Assembly: GCA_017557435.1 (NCBI GenBank)
Contig: JAFYYR010000001.1
Location: 1-64,000 of the forward strand
DNA length: 64,000 nucleotides
Source: Pseudobutyrivibrio sp.
Lineage (GTDB): Bacteria > Bacillota > Clostridia > Lachnospirales > Lachnospiraceae
Direction: 5' to 3'
Positions 17,713 through 27,062 of this stretch are shown here, one piece after another (position 1 is the first letter of the stretch; each line of letters starts with the position of its first letter). The notes under the pieces were generated by a model. It searched no databases and had not been told where the DNA came from. It saw nothing but the letters and a program-made list of their open reading frames with translations. A program made the position numbers and the translations under genes.

Positions 17713-20133
17713 CTACATCATCTCAGTGTCTTCCATTCGCTCTTCCATATAGTGGTTAAGAGATTCAAATGGAACTCGTATAAATAATCCAATTACAAGT
17801 GATACTGCAATAAAGATACCTAGGCAGCCTAGATACTTAAGGTAGTCTAGTTCATACATTCCACATAGGCACTCGCGGATTGCATTGATAGCGTATGGGA
17901 AAGGGAAGAAGATATATACCTTTTTGAAAAAGTCTGGCAGCAGCTCAATTGGATAAGTACCTGAACTTCCTGCAATCTGAATTACTACAATAACTACAGC
18001 GAGGGCTTTTCCCGCATCTCCCCAAGTAACTACAATTGAATAAATCAAAATGGTAAATGTTGTTGCAATCACAGATGCTGCCAGCATAAATAATCCTGGG
18101 TGAACGCACTGTACATGAAGGAGGAAAAGGTCTCCCAGCACAATAATAACCGCCTGAATTTGTCCAAGTACCCAGTAAAGGACATATCTTCCGAAATATA
18201 ATTGTCTCGCAGACGCTTCTGGGTATTTGTTTTTATCTGGCTGAATCTTAATAATTGCTGTAAGGATAAGGGCTCCAACCCAAAATGCCAGGGTTGAATA
18301 AAATGGTGCAACGGCTGAACCATAATTCTCAACAGGGTAAACAGCCTCTGTAACCACCTCTACTGGAGTAGAGAAGAACTTTCCGTACACCTCAGGGTCT
18401 CCTGATAATGCATTAACTAATACTGATACTTTTTCATTAGATGCTGCATTTTTTACCTGGTCTATTACCTCTATTAATCTGCCATTGACATATACAATGG
18501 CCTCCCTTGTCTTATCGAGACTTGTATTAGCACAATCAATGGTATTATCAATTGCACTGAAAACCACCATTAGATTTCCAAAGGTTTCTCCAACGGAATT
18601 AAGAAGGGCATTAGTATTATTTAAAGTACCTGTCAGGGAGTTAAGACCCTCTGATACCTTATTCCTTAATTCAGTTTTAATTAGGTTTTCAAGTCCATTG
18701 CTTTCAGACTTAATATTTGACACTAATTCCTTAAGCTTTTCTTCTCCAAGAAGAGCTAATTTTTCAGTATCGATGCTGTTTATCTTATCAAGCTTTTCTT
18801 GAATCTTTGAAGTATCAATATCCTCGTAATTAAAACTATTTGTTAATTCAATAAGACTATCAATTTCTCCATTAAGGGCATTTATCTTTCCAATTATAGA
18901 ATCAAGCTCAGCCTTTTGCTCATCCACATTTGAAAGCTGCATTATCTTTTGATAGGTTGCATCATCAATAATACCTAGTGAATAAAGGAACTGAACCTGC
19001 TGCTGTGTAAGTCCTGTGATTCCTAAAGACTCCAGGGTGGCTGCTATGTTCTCAAGATTATCAGATAAAGTCTGAAGTGGACCGGCTGCTATAGTAAGAG
19101 CTTTTTCCGCCTTATTAAGCTTGCTTAAAATATCGCTTTTTGCCTGCTCAAATACCAATTCACCAATCTCATTAGGCAAGTTTGCTGTGATAAGCTCAAT
19201 CTCAGTCATCCTTTGCATGGCAAGCTTAATATTGTCTGCAATAACCTTTGCATCACTAGATGCTGCTGCAATATCAAGATACTGATTCATCTCAGTTGCT
19301 TTTGAGTTAATGTAATTAATAGCATTGTTAACATCATCGGAGTAACTGCTTAATGTGACATTGGCATTTTGTGACACTGTTGCAGAATTTGCTACAGCAT
19401 TTGCCGCTGTCTGAGCTTGCTGCTGAATATTGTTGGCATCGGTCTCGGCCTGCTGCAATGCCGCCTGCAGCTGAGCGTCATTGTCAATAATTTGAGTGAT
19501 TGTATTTTGATATCCAGTTAAATCATTGCTAAGGGATTCTAACTTTTCTATTGTGTCATCTAAGCCGCCTCGTTCTTCAATATCTGCAGATACATCAGAA
19601 GCACTTGAAAAAACTCTGCTGACAACAACTTCTGTAAAGGCTACATTAATGTTGTTTTGCAAAGATTGAACAACGGTATCTGAAATTTTAGTTGCTACTG
19701 GGTTTTTCTTTTGATTTTCATAGAAAAGAAGAGTAGGTCTATTAACCTCCTCTGTTAAGACATTATACATGTTGTAAGTGAACTGCTTATCAATTACAAC
19801 AGCTGCATAGTAATTACCACTATAAACACCGTTTATTGCCTCGTCTGAAGTCTCAACAAACTGCCAGTCTACGGCTGTATTCTCGTGAAGATTCTCGATA
19901 ATAGTATCTCCTTGATTGTGGTACTCACCCTCATCATCAGTGAATCCTTCATCAAGGGATACTGCTGCTATTTTAAGAGCCCCTGTATTTGCATAAGGGT
20001 CCCAGTTAGAATAAATATTAAACCAAGCATATAGGGCAGGAAGGAAACAAATTCCCACTACTATGGTCAATGCAAAAAAATTCTTTACTAGGCTAATAAC
20101 ATCATCAAAGAATATCTTTTTAACGGTTTTCAT
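17713..20133 (-). CDS. YhgE/Pip domain membrane protein (first copy)
   Basis: An 806-residue paralogue of the 15147-17327 protein with the same plan: an N-terminal membrane helix (about residues 18-40, then ALYAWFNIYSNWDPY), a long helical ectodomain with heptad-like stretches (about 170-590), and about five C-terminal helices with AGSSGTYPIELLPDFFKKVY. Proteins of this group act as phage receptors or in type VII-like secretion. No EssC or WXG100 protein lies in the window. RBS AGGGGAAAGT precedes the ATG. It starts nine bases after the diguanylate cyclase gene, so the two form an operon. Confidence 0.88.
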   Translation of the reverse strand: MKTVKKIFFDDVISLVKNFFALTIVVGICFLPALYAWFNIYSNWDPYANTGALKIAAVSLDEGFTDDEGEYHNQGDTIIENLHENTAVDWQFVETSDEAINGVYSGNYYAAVVIDKQFTYNMYNVLTEEVNRPTLLFYENQKKNPVATKISDTVVQSLQNNINVAFTEVVVSRVFSSASDVSADIEERGGLDDTIEKLESLSNDLTGYQNTITQIIDNDAQLQAALQQAETDANNIQQQAQTAANAVANSATVSQNANVTLSSYSDDVNNAINYINSKATEMNQYLDIAAASSDAKVIADNIKLAMQRMTEIELITANLPNEIGELVFEQAKSDILSKLNKAEKALTIAAGPLQTLSDNLENIAATLESLGITGLTQQQVQFLYSLGIIDDATYQKIMQLSNVDEQKAELDSIIGKINALNGEIDSLIELTNSFNYEDIDTSKIQEKLDKINSIDTEKLALLGEEKLKELVSNIKSESNGLENLIKTELRNKVSEGLNSLTGTLNNTNALLNSVGETFGNLMVVFSAIDNTIDCANTSLDKTREAIVYVNGRLIEVIDQVKNAASNEKVSVLVNALSGDPEVYGKFFSTPVEVVTEAVYPVENYGSAVAPFYSTLAFWVGALILTAIIKIQPDKNKYPEASARQLYFGRYVLYWVLGQIQAVIIVLGDLFLLHVQCVHPGLFMLAASVIATTFTILIYSIVVTWGDAGKALAVVIVVIQIAGSSGTYPIELLPDFFKKVYIFFPFPYAINAIRECLCGMYELDYLKYLGCLGIFIAVSLVIGLFIRVPFESLNHYMEERMEDTEMM

Positions 20134-20141
20134 ACTTTCCC

Positions 20142-21761
20142 CTACTTCTTAGTATTTATATCCGCAGCATCACAGATCTTATAATTGTTACGGCTCTCCT
20201 GCTTTACTTCATAAAGCATTTCATCCGCTAACTGCAAATATGCGAATAGGGTAGTATCACTTTCAGGCGTTCCAAAGCAGATGCCCTGAGATATGGTTAC
20301 CCTGTCATCGCTAAGGGAGAATCTGTGCTCCCAATTTGCCTTATAGATCATGTTTCTTAGATTATCAACCTTATTCTCCACTTCCTCTTTGGTAAATCCT
20401 TCGTAGATAACTACGAATTCGTCTCCACCGTACCTAGCTGTAAAAATTCCATCTTCTTTTGACAGCTCTATAAGAGTTGAGGCTACAAATTTAATACAAT
20501 CATCACCTGCTTGATGGCCATAATTGTCATTGTACTGTTTAAAATAATCGATATCTAAAATCTCTACGGCTATTGAAGAACGATTAATGATGGCTTTTTC
20601 AAAAGCTTCCTCACTATACTCATTCAACTTCAACCTATTATACATCCCTGTAAGAGGGTCTGTCTCTGAACGTTTTTGTAGAAATGTATTCTCTTCCTCT
20701 ACTTTTCGGTTGATTTGTGTAAGCTCCATATACGAATTGCGCATAACTATCATGTTGCTTACCATCAATCGATTCTCTCGCTCCATAAATTCTGAAAGCT
20801 CGAAGTATAAAACAGATGCAATCTTATATTCTTCAATCTGTCCTACTTTTCGGTAGTACCTGATTTTCAGAGTTAAAAGCTTGCGCTCTAAGTTTTTGAT
20901 TGATGTGTGCTTGGTTAAATCATCAAGAACTGTGTATGCTCTGAAGAAATCGTCGTATTTCTCAATAGCAAGTAGCATCTGCAGATAATCATAAAAATCA
21001 TCAAATACATCAAGAATAGGCATGCTAGTGCTGGCGTTCTCGTTAACCATATTAATCCAGTAGTCTCTGGCGTCTGCCTCACCAATTGCCTGATGAACTC
21101 TGGCAAAGAAGCAGTAGATTACGATTTTGTCCAAATCATTTAAATATGGCAAAGACTCTGTCTTAAGCTTTTTCTCGATCTCAAGATATTTATCTTCTCT
21201 GTCTAGTTTAAGATATGCTCGACCCATTCCAAGCATAATGGCTGTGGCATTTTCGATATAATCATCTACTGAATAATTGTCTAGAAGATGTCTATATGCA
21301 ATTTCAGTGTGGGAAATAGCTTTCTGATATTCCTCAATATTTAGATAAAGTGAGCCTAGATTCATATGAATCATCCACTCAATGTCAGGGAGAGAGTAGT
21401 CCTGACAAATGCTGATTGCTTTTATGAAATAATCTAGGGCAAATGGCGCATTGCCTCTATTGAGAGAAACAATGCCTAGCATGTTATTGGCCATAGCTAC
21501 ATAGCCCCATTCTCTAACATGCTCCATAGGACCCATACAAGATAACATTTGAGAATAGAAATTAGAAGCGTCATTCAAGAGATAATAAGTCTCACCCTTA
21601 GAAAAAAAGGCATAACCTATCAAAGCATCATCCTTTATACTCTTGCCATATGCTAACAACTTATCACAGGCAGATAGTAATGCTGCTGGATCTTTACCTC
21701 TATTTTTTTGGATTTCACTTATGAGAAGTTGAACTTCTCTGTTGTAGTTTCGGACATCCAT
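20142..21761 (-). CDS. TPR-containing diguanylate cyclase (GGDEF)
   Basis: A 539-residue cytoplasmic protein. The first ~330 residues are TPR-like helical repeats (LNIEEYQKAISHTEIAYRHLL), followed by a coiled-coil connector (LTQINRKVEEENTFLQ) and a GGDEF domain beginning SETDPLTGMYNRLKLNEY. The active site GGDEF (about residues 443-447) is intact, so it should make c-di-GMP from GTP. The inhibitory RxxD site five residues upstream is absent (EDGI there). There is no membrane segment, so the TPR part probably binds a peptide or protein signal. It is co-transcribed with the two YhgE/Pip genes. Confidence 0.9.
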   Translation of the reverse strand: MDVRNYNREVQLLISEIQKNRGKDPAALLSACDKLLAYGKSIKDDALIGYAFFSKGETYYLLNDASNFYSQMLSCMGPMEHVREWGYVAMANNMLGIVSLNRGNAPFALDYFIKAISICQDYSLPDIEWMIHMNLGSLYLNIEEYQKAISHTEIAYRHLLDNYSVDDYIENATAIMLGMGRAYLKLDREDKYLEIEKKLKTESLPYLNDLDKIVIYCFFARVHQAIGEADARDYWINMVNENASTSMPILDVFDDFYDYLQMLLAIEKYDDFFRAYTVLDDLTKHTSIKNLERKLLTLKIRYYRKVGQIEEYKIASVLYFELSEFMERENRLMVSNMIVMRNSYMELTQINRKVEEENTFLQKRSETDPLTGMYNRLKLNEYSEEAFEKAIINRSSIAVEILDIDYFKQYNDNYGHQAGDDCIKFVASTLIELSKEDGIFTARYGGDEFVVIYEGFTKEEVENKVDNLRNMIYKANWEHRFSLSDDRVTISQGICFGTPESDTTLFAYLQLADEMLYEVKQESRNNYKICDAADINTKK

Positions 21762-21794
21762 GTCTTCTGCTCTCCAAATGTATAGTTTGATAGC

Positions 21795-22649
21795 TTATAA
21801 CTCTTTTAATACGTTCGTTAACTTAGCAAATTCCTCTAACGAAAGTGCCTCCCCTCTGATAGTTGGGCTAAAGCCCGCCTTTTCAATTGCCTCTGCAATC
21901 TGTTCTTTTGAATAATGAAGTCCATTGCTGAGACCATTTTGTAGTGTCTTTCTTCGCTGGTTGAATGAAGCTCTAATTATTTGAAATAGTAACTTTTCAT
22001 CACATTCAACTGGCGGATTGTTATGACACTTAAGTGTAATAACAGTGCTTGATACCTTTGGCTGGGGCATAAAGCAGCTTGGTGGTACCTCACACACAAT
22101 CTCTGGCTTGCTGTAATATTGAACCGCAAGAGAAAGTGCTCCGTATTCCTTGGAACCAGGACCCTCCTGCATTCTGTCTGCCACTTCCTTTTGAATCATT
22201 ATAGTGATGGATTCAAGTGGAACGTGACTTTCAAACAATCCCATAATAATTGGGGTAGTGATGTAGTAAGGCAGATTAGCAACTACTTTTATTGGCTTGC
22301 CCCCATTTTTCTCAAGGGCTAGCTTGTTAATATCTACCTTTAAAATATCCTGATTAATTACCGACCAATTCTTATAGGTTGATAAGGTGTCATCTAAAAT
22401 TGGTATCAAGGTCTTATCTATTTCGACCGCCACAACCTCTCTAGCTTCCTCGCAGAGACGCTGGGTCATGGTTCCGATTCCTGGACCAATCTCTAGTACA
22501 AAGTCATCCTTTGTGATACCTGCTGCATCAATGATGCTATTTAAAACATTCCCATCTATAAGGAAGTTCTGACCATATTTTTTCTGAAAGGAAAATCCAT
22601 GTGCTTCAAGGACTGCCTTTGTGTATGTTGGATTACTTAAATAAGCCAT
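21795..22649 (-). CDS. rsmA: 16S rRNA (adenine1518-N6/adenine1519-N6)-dimethyltransferase
   Basis: A 284-residue Rossmann methyltransferase (KsgA) that dimethylates two adenines in the 3'-terminal hairpin of 16S rRNA during 30S maturation. Signatures are KKYGQNFLIDGNVL, the SAM-binding VLEIGPGIGTMTQRL, and the catalytic NLPYYITTPI. RBS AAAAGGAATT precedes the ATG. It lies two bases after tatD. In many Firmicutes rnmV lies between these two genes; here it does not. Confidence 0.96.
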   Translation of the reverse strand: MAYLSNPTYTKAVLEAHGFSFQKKYGQNFLIDGNVLNSIIDAAGITKDDFVLEIGPGIGTMTQRLCEEAREVVAVEIDKTLIPILDDTLSTYKNWSVINQDILKVDINKLALEKNGGKPIKVVANLPYYITTPIIMGLFESHVPLESITIMIQKEVADRMQEGPGSKEYGALSLAVQYYSKPEIVCEVPPSCFMPQPKVSSTVITLKCHNNPPVECDEKLLFQIIRASFNQRRKTLQNGLSNGLHYSKEQIAEAIEKAGFSPTIRGEALSLEEFAKLTNVLKEL

Positions 22650-22651
22650 TC

Positions 22652-23437
22652 TTAATTCCTTTTACATTTTGAATAAATTCTAAGAGCATTATCGTAAGTG
22701 ATTTTTTCCACATCTTCAACACTTACCCCTTTTATCTGGGCAATTTTTTCTGCTACATATTTTAAATAAATGGATGAATTGCGGCTACCGCGATGTGGCT
22801 CCGGTGCCATATAAGGACAATCTGTCTCAAGGACTATATTTTCAAGTGGAATGGCCTCAACTGTCTCCACCAGCTTCCTGCCATTTTTGAAAGTGACAAC
22901 TCCGCCTACGCCTATATACCATCCCATCTTTACATACTCTAATGCTAATTCTTTTGAGTAAGAATAGCAATGGACAATACCTTTGACATCTTGTGTATTA
23001 TAACTCTTAATTGTGTTAAAAGTGTCTTCTGCTGCATCTCTAGAGTGAATAACTACAGGTAATTTTACCTCTTTGGCAAGGTCCATCTGCTTGTTAAACC
23101 AGATTCGCTGCTTTGCTCGTCCCTCAGAATCCTTCACCCAATAGTAATCAAGACCTATTTCACCAATGGCTACAACCTTTGGATTAGACGCATTTACTCT
23201 AAGCCAATCCATAACTTCCTCATTTGCTTCATCCACTTCCTCAGGATGAATACCGATGGCTGCATAGACATCATCATAGGTCTCAGCCAGCTTAAGGCTG
23301 TCCTTGCAACCCTTAAAGCTAGCTCCTATATTTACTATATTTCCTATATTATTTTCTTTCAATAAATGCGAAAGAAGTTCGACTCTATCCCCGTCGAACT
23401 TCTCATCATCATAATGAGCATGTGTCTCAAAAATCAT
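22652..23437 (-). CDS. tatD: TatD family metal-dependent hydrolase (DNase)
   Basis: A 261-residue TIM-barrel hydrolase. Metal ligands are visible in FETHAHYDDEKFDGDR (HxH), AIGEIGLDYYW (Glu), VVIHSRDA and GIVHCYS (His), and LETDCPYMAP (Asp). TatD proteins act as 3'-5' exonucleases or deoxyribonucleases. RBS GAGG lies before the ATG. It is the middle gene of metG-tatD-rsmA, a conserved Firmicutes order, but a 234-base non-coding stretch separates it from metG. Confidence 0.92.
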   Translation of the reverse strand: MIFETHAHYDDEKFDGDRVELLSHLLKENNIGNIVNIGASFKGCKDSLKLAETYDDVYAAIGIHPEEVDEANEEVMDWLRVNASNPKVVAIGEIGLDYYWVKDSEGRAKQRIWFNKQMDLAKEVKLPVVIHSRDAAEDTFNTIKSYNTQDVKGIVHCYSYSKELALEYVKMGWYIGVGGVVTFKNGRKLVETVEAIPLENIVLETDCPYMAPEPHRGSRNSSIYLKYVAEKIAQIKGVSVEDVEKITYDNALRIYSKCKRN

Positions 23438-23453
23438 TCAAAACCTCATTTTT

Positions 23454-23655
23454 TATCTCGCCAGTTACGCAGACAATACATAGTTTGCTTTCAGTCACTG
23501 AATGTTCCTTACAGCATAACTATGACATTGTCATGCTACTGGCTACTTTAACTATGCTTATGATTTTCTCGCCTGTTACGGCTGTGACTTCCAGCAAACT
23601 TGGAGATTGTCTACTACAGGCTATTTCTACTGTGCTTAGTCTGATTTTCTCACAC
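23454..23655. repeat. Two diverged direct repeats between metG and tatD
   Basis: The 234-base gap has no supported ORF. It contains two imperfect repeat units of about 110 and 80 bases. Each opens with TCTCGCC[A/T]GTTACG (23456 and 23567). Each ends with a related block of the form CTAC-GGCTA-TT--ACT-TGCTTA followed by GATTTTCTC (ends near 23570 and 23650). Small palindromes lie inside, such as ATGACATTGTCAT near 23522. I do not recognise the element. It could be a degraded structured RNA leader for tatD-rsmA or a relic repeat. Confidence 0.5.
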
Positions 23656-23671
23656 TAACCACATTACTCTC

Positions 23672-25642
23672 TTAACAAATCTCTGCTCCATTAGGCATGT
23701 TGCGCTCTGATGTCATAAGTGAGAGATTGCCGTCAGCATCCTCTGCACAAAGAAGCATACCCTCTGATAAAACACCGGCAAGCTTAGCTGGCTTAAGGTT
23801 CACAAGAACCATTACCTTTTTGCCTACCATCTCCTCAGGAGAGTAGTGCTTGCTAATTCCAGATACAATCTGCTTTGTCTGTGATCCAATCTTAACCTGT
23901 GAGCAAAGAAGCTTCTTAGAGCCCTTAACTGCTTCACAAGAAACAATCTTACCAACCTGGAACTGTAACTTCATGAAATCATCAAATGTAATCTCTGGCT
24001 TAGCCTCGATATCGATACCTTCCTCGTCGTCAGCATCTTCTTCAGGCTGTGCTGGATGAAGCTCAGCAACCTTAGCCATAACCTCATCAAGGTCAAGACG
24101 AGCAAAGAGAATCTCTGGAGCATCTGTAACCTTGTCACCATTTACATAGTGGCCAAAAGTAGAAAGCTCATCGTAAGGAATCTCCTTAGCACCAATCTGA
24201 GCAAGTACCTTCTCTGATGTCTCTGGCATGAATGCCTTGAGAAGAGTAGCACCGATTGAGATACCCTCTACAAGGTTGTAAAGAACTGTAGCAAGTCTAT
24301 CCTGCTTAGCCTCGTCCTTGGCAAGTGCCCATGGCATTGTCTCATCGATGTATTTATTGCATCTCTTGAAGAGATTGAATACTTCTGTAATAGCATCTGC
24401 AACACGAAGCTCAGCCATCTTTGACTCAACTGATGCAACAGTGCCAGTAACTACTGCCTTAAGATCTGCATCAACATCCTCAACTACACCCTTGTCCTCT
24501 ACAACGCCACCGAAATACTTGTTGCTCATAGAGATTGTACGATTTACAAGGTTACCAAGTGTATTTGCAAGATCTGAATTAACACGCTCAACCATAAGTG
24601 GCCATGAGATAGCACCATCATTTTCAAACGGCATCTCATGAAGAACGAAATATCTAACAGCATCTACACCGAAGAAATCTACAAGCTCGTCAGCATAGAT
24701 AACATTACCCTTTGACTTTGACATCTTGTCATCACCACCGTCAGCAGCCTTAGTAAGAAGCCATGGATGACCAAATACCTGCTTAGGAAGTGGAAGATCA
24801 AGTGCCATCAAGAAGATTGGCCAATAAATTGTATGGAAACGGATGATATCCTTACCAATGAGGTGAAGGTCTGCTGGCCATAATGCCTTAAACTGGTCAG
24901 ATGACTCACCGTCGCACTCATATCCGATACCAGTGATGTAGTTAGTAAGGGCATCGAGCCATACATATACTACATGCTTTGGATCAAAATCAACTGGGAT
25001 TCCCCACTTGAATGATGTACGGCTTACACATAAATCCTGAAGACCTGGAAGAAGGAAGTTGTTCATCATCTCGTTCTTTCTAGATACAGGCTGAATGAAC
25101 TCAGGATGTGTATTGATATAATCGATGAGCTTGTCAGCATACTTGCTCATCTTGAAGAAGTAAGCCTCTTCCTTAGCTGGCTGTACCTCACGACCACAGT
25201 CTGGGCACTTGCCATCTACAAGCTGTGACTCTGTCCAGAAAGACTCACATGGTGTACAGTAAAGTCCTTCGTATGAACTCTTATAAATATCGCCCTTATC
25301 ATAGAGCTTCTTGAAAATCTTCTTAACCTGTCTCTCATGATCCTCATCTGTTGTACGGATGAACTTATCATAAGATGTATTCATTAAATCCCAGATTGAC
25401 TTAACCTGTCCTGAGATGTTATCAACAAATTCCTTTGGTGTGATGCCAGCTTCTGCGGCCTTGAGCTCGATTTTCTGACCGTGCTCATCTGTACCTGTCT
25501 GGAAAAATACATCATATCCTTCCTGACGACGGAAACGTGCAATCGAATCAGCCAGTACGATTTCGTATGTGTTTCCGATATGTGGCTTACCAGATGTGTA
25601 AGCAATTGCTGTAGTAATGTAATAATTGCCTTTGTTACCCAT
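23672..25642 (-). CDS. metG: Methionyl-tRNA synthetase
   Basis: A 656-residue class I synthetase. The HIGH-like motif is KPHIGNTYE and the KMSKS loop is DKMSKSKGN. A zinc knuckle with four Cys (CTPCE and CPDCG) sits in the connective peptide. The C-terminal ~110 residues form an EMAPII/OB tRNA-binding domain (FMKLQFQVGKIVSCEAV), as in dimeric bacterial enzymes. ATG at 25642 is chosen over an upstream TTG because AGGAG lies seven bases before it. It starts ten bases after the zinc-ribbon gene. Confidence 0.96.
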   Translation of the reverse strand: MGNKGNYYITTAIAYTSGKPHIGNTYEIVLADSIARFRRQEGYDVFFQTGTDEHGQKIELKAAEAGITPKEFVDNISGQVKSIWDLMNTSYDKFIRTTDEDHERQVKKIFKKLYDKGDIYKSSYEGLYCTPCESFWTESQLVDGKCPDCGREVQPAKEEAYFFKMSKYADKLIDYINTHPEFIQPVSRKNEMMNNFLLPGLQDLCVSRTSFKWGIPVDFDPKHVVYVWLDALTNYITGIGYECDGESSDQFKALWPADLHLIGKDIIRFHTIYWPIFLMALDLPLPKQVFGHPWLLTKAADGGDDKMSKSKGNVIYADELVDFFGVDAVRYFVLHEMPFENDGAISWPLMVERVNSDLANTLGNLVNRTISMSNKYFGGVVEDKGVVEDVDADLKAVVTGTVASVESKMAELRVADAITEVFNLFKRCNKYIDETMPWALAKDEAKQDRLATVLYNLVEGISIGATLLKAFMPETSEKVLAQIGAKEIPYDELSTFGHYVNGDKVTDAPEILFARLDLDEVMAKVAELHPAQPEEDADDEEGIDIEAKPEITFDDFMKLQFQVGKIVSCEAVKGSKKLLCSQVKIGSQTKQIVSGISKHYSPEEMVGKKVMVLVNLKPAKLAGVLSEGMLLCAEDADGNLSLMTSERNMPNGAEIC

Positions 25643-25652
25643 TTTTAAACTC

Positions 25653-26009
25653 CTAATCTTCAAAATAATCGTCTATTTTTTCCCCACAAGCACTACAGTA
25701 CTTGGAGCCGCTTTTGACTAAAGCGCCACACTTAGGACAGGCAACGCCTCCCTTAAGTGACATGATATCATCATTTAATTCTTTTATTCTAAGGATGACA
25801 GCAGTGATTTCTTTCACCTCATCCATATTTTCATCCTTATGTTCTTCGTAATACTTTTTGCCTAGCTTTTCATATAGCTTAATAAGCTCTGCTTCTTTTA
25901 CCTTTTTGTCGTACTGAAGCTTGGTCATATCAGAAGCATTCTGAGCAAACTTACCAATATCATTAGTAGTATGTGCGATTCTATCTGAAAGATCATCAAA
26001 AATACCCAT
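25653..26009 (-). CDS. Small zinc-ribbon protein
   Basis: About 118 residues. The N-terminal ~70 form an amphipathic helical region (KLQYDKKVKEAELIKLYEKL). The C-terminal end holds a zinc ribbon with two CxxC pairs, CPKCG and CSACG. There is no membrane helix. ATG at 26009 has GGGAGGTAG upstream; an earlier in-frame start is poorer. Proteins like this are common in Clostridia and mostly uncharacterised. It lies directly upstream of metG and is probably co-transcribed with it. Confidence 0.75.
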   Translation of the reverse strand: MGIFDDLSDRIAHTTNDIGKFAQNASDMTKLQYDKKVKEAELIKLYEKLGKKYYEEHKDENMDEVKEITAVILRIKELNDDIMSLKGGVACPKCGALVKSGSKYCSACGEKIDDYFED

Positions 26010-26072
26010 GAAACTACCTCCCTTTTTCAAAATTCCCCTTTAAACCTTTTGATTTTAACACAAGTGCCTATT

Positions 26073-27053
26073 TTATGCTACACCGCCGTCTCTTATGATG
26101 ATGTAAATTAAATAAGCAACATAAAGAGCTAACATCAAAATGCCATGTGGTCGATTAAGCTTTTTCTTTTTAGCACAAATTACCCATACGATTGCTGAGA
26201 ATAAAATGAGAATAGAAGCATCAATTGCATTTACAGTAAGGTAATTCATAGGTGAGATAGCAGCTGCTGTTCCAAGAATCAGTAAGACATTAAATACATT
26301 TGAACCAACAACATTTCCTATAGCCATATCAAGCTCATTTTTCCTAGCTGCAACAACTGATGTTACAAGCTCTGGAAGGGATGTGCCAAGGGCCACAATT
26401 GTAAGACCAACAAGTGTCTCTGACATGCCAAACTTAAGAGCGAGAGTAGAGCATGAGCTAACAACCCAGTCTCCACCAAACTTAATAGCTACAGCACCAC
26501 CAATAATATAAACAATACATCTCCATACAGGAATATCTACTATTTCTGCATCTTCATCATTTTCTGCTGCTTCCCTGCGAGATTTCTTTGCTGCCTTAAG
26601 CATGCTATACAAGAAATATGCAAAAGCAACTAAAAGAATTACACCATCAATATGTCCAACCGAATGACCAATAAGTCCCATAGCTACAAGTGCTATCACA
26701 CAGCCAACAGAAAATGGAAAATCCTTCTTTATTGTGTCATCTGCTACATCAAGAGCTGCGAACAATGCACAGCTACCAAGCACAACCATAAGATTGAAAA
26801 TATTAGAACCAACAACATTTCCAATAGCTAGCTGGTTGCTTCCGGCAATGGAAGCTGTAACAGATACAGAAAGCTCTGGAAGAGAAGTTCCCATGGCAAC
26901 AATTGTCATACCGATAACAAGAGCTGGCACATGGAGCTTTTTAGCAACAGCAGATGCTCCTTCTACAAAGAAGTCAGCACCCTTAATCAAAAATACAAAA
27001 CCTACCAACAGAAGTATCAATGCCCCTGGTATTGTTGAAAAAAATGTAGTCAT
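26073..27053 (-). CDS. CaCA family calcium/sodium antiporter (YrbG-like)
   Basis: A 326-residue membrane protein with about ten helices and two inverted homologous halves. The alpha-repeat signatures are duplicated: GTSLPELSVSVTA with GNVVGSNIFNL in the first half, and GTSLPELVTSVVAARKNELDMAIGNVVGSNVFN in the second. These bind cation in the K+-independent Na+/Ca2+ exchanger family. It lies nine bases downstream of mntP, so it could share the manganese-riboswitch transcript; a role in divalent cation efflux fits. Confidence 0.9.
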   Translation of the reverse strand: MTTFFSTIPGALILLLVGFVFLIKGADFFVEGASAVAKKLHVPALVIGMTIVAMGTSLPELSVSVTASIAGSNQLAIGNVVGSNIFNLMVVLGSCALFAALDVADDTIKKDFPFSVGCVIALVAMGLIGHSVGHIDGVILLVAFAYFLYSMLKAAKKSRREAAENDEDAEIVDIPVWRCIVYIIGGAVAIKFGGDWVVSSCSTLALKFGMSETLVGLTIVALGTSLPELVTSVVAARKNELDMAIGNVVGSNVFNVLLILGTAAAISPMNYLTVNAIDASILILFSAIVWVICAKKKKLNRPHGILMLALYVAYLIYIIIRDGGVA

Positions 27054-27062
27054 AATATCCTC

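Noticed and set aside
15147..20133. A full type VII secretion locus
   Set aside because: YhgE/Pip proteins resemble EsaA/YueB, but no EssC ATPase, WXG100 substrate, EssB or LXG toxin gene is in the window.
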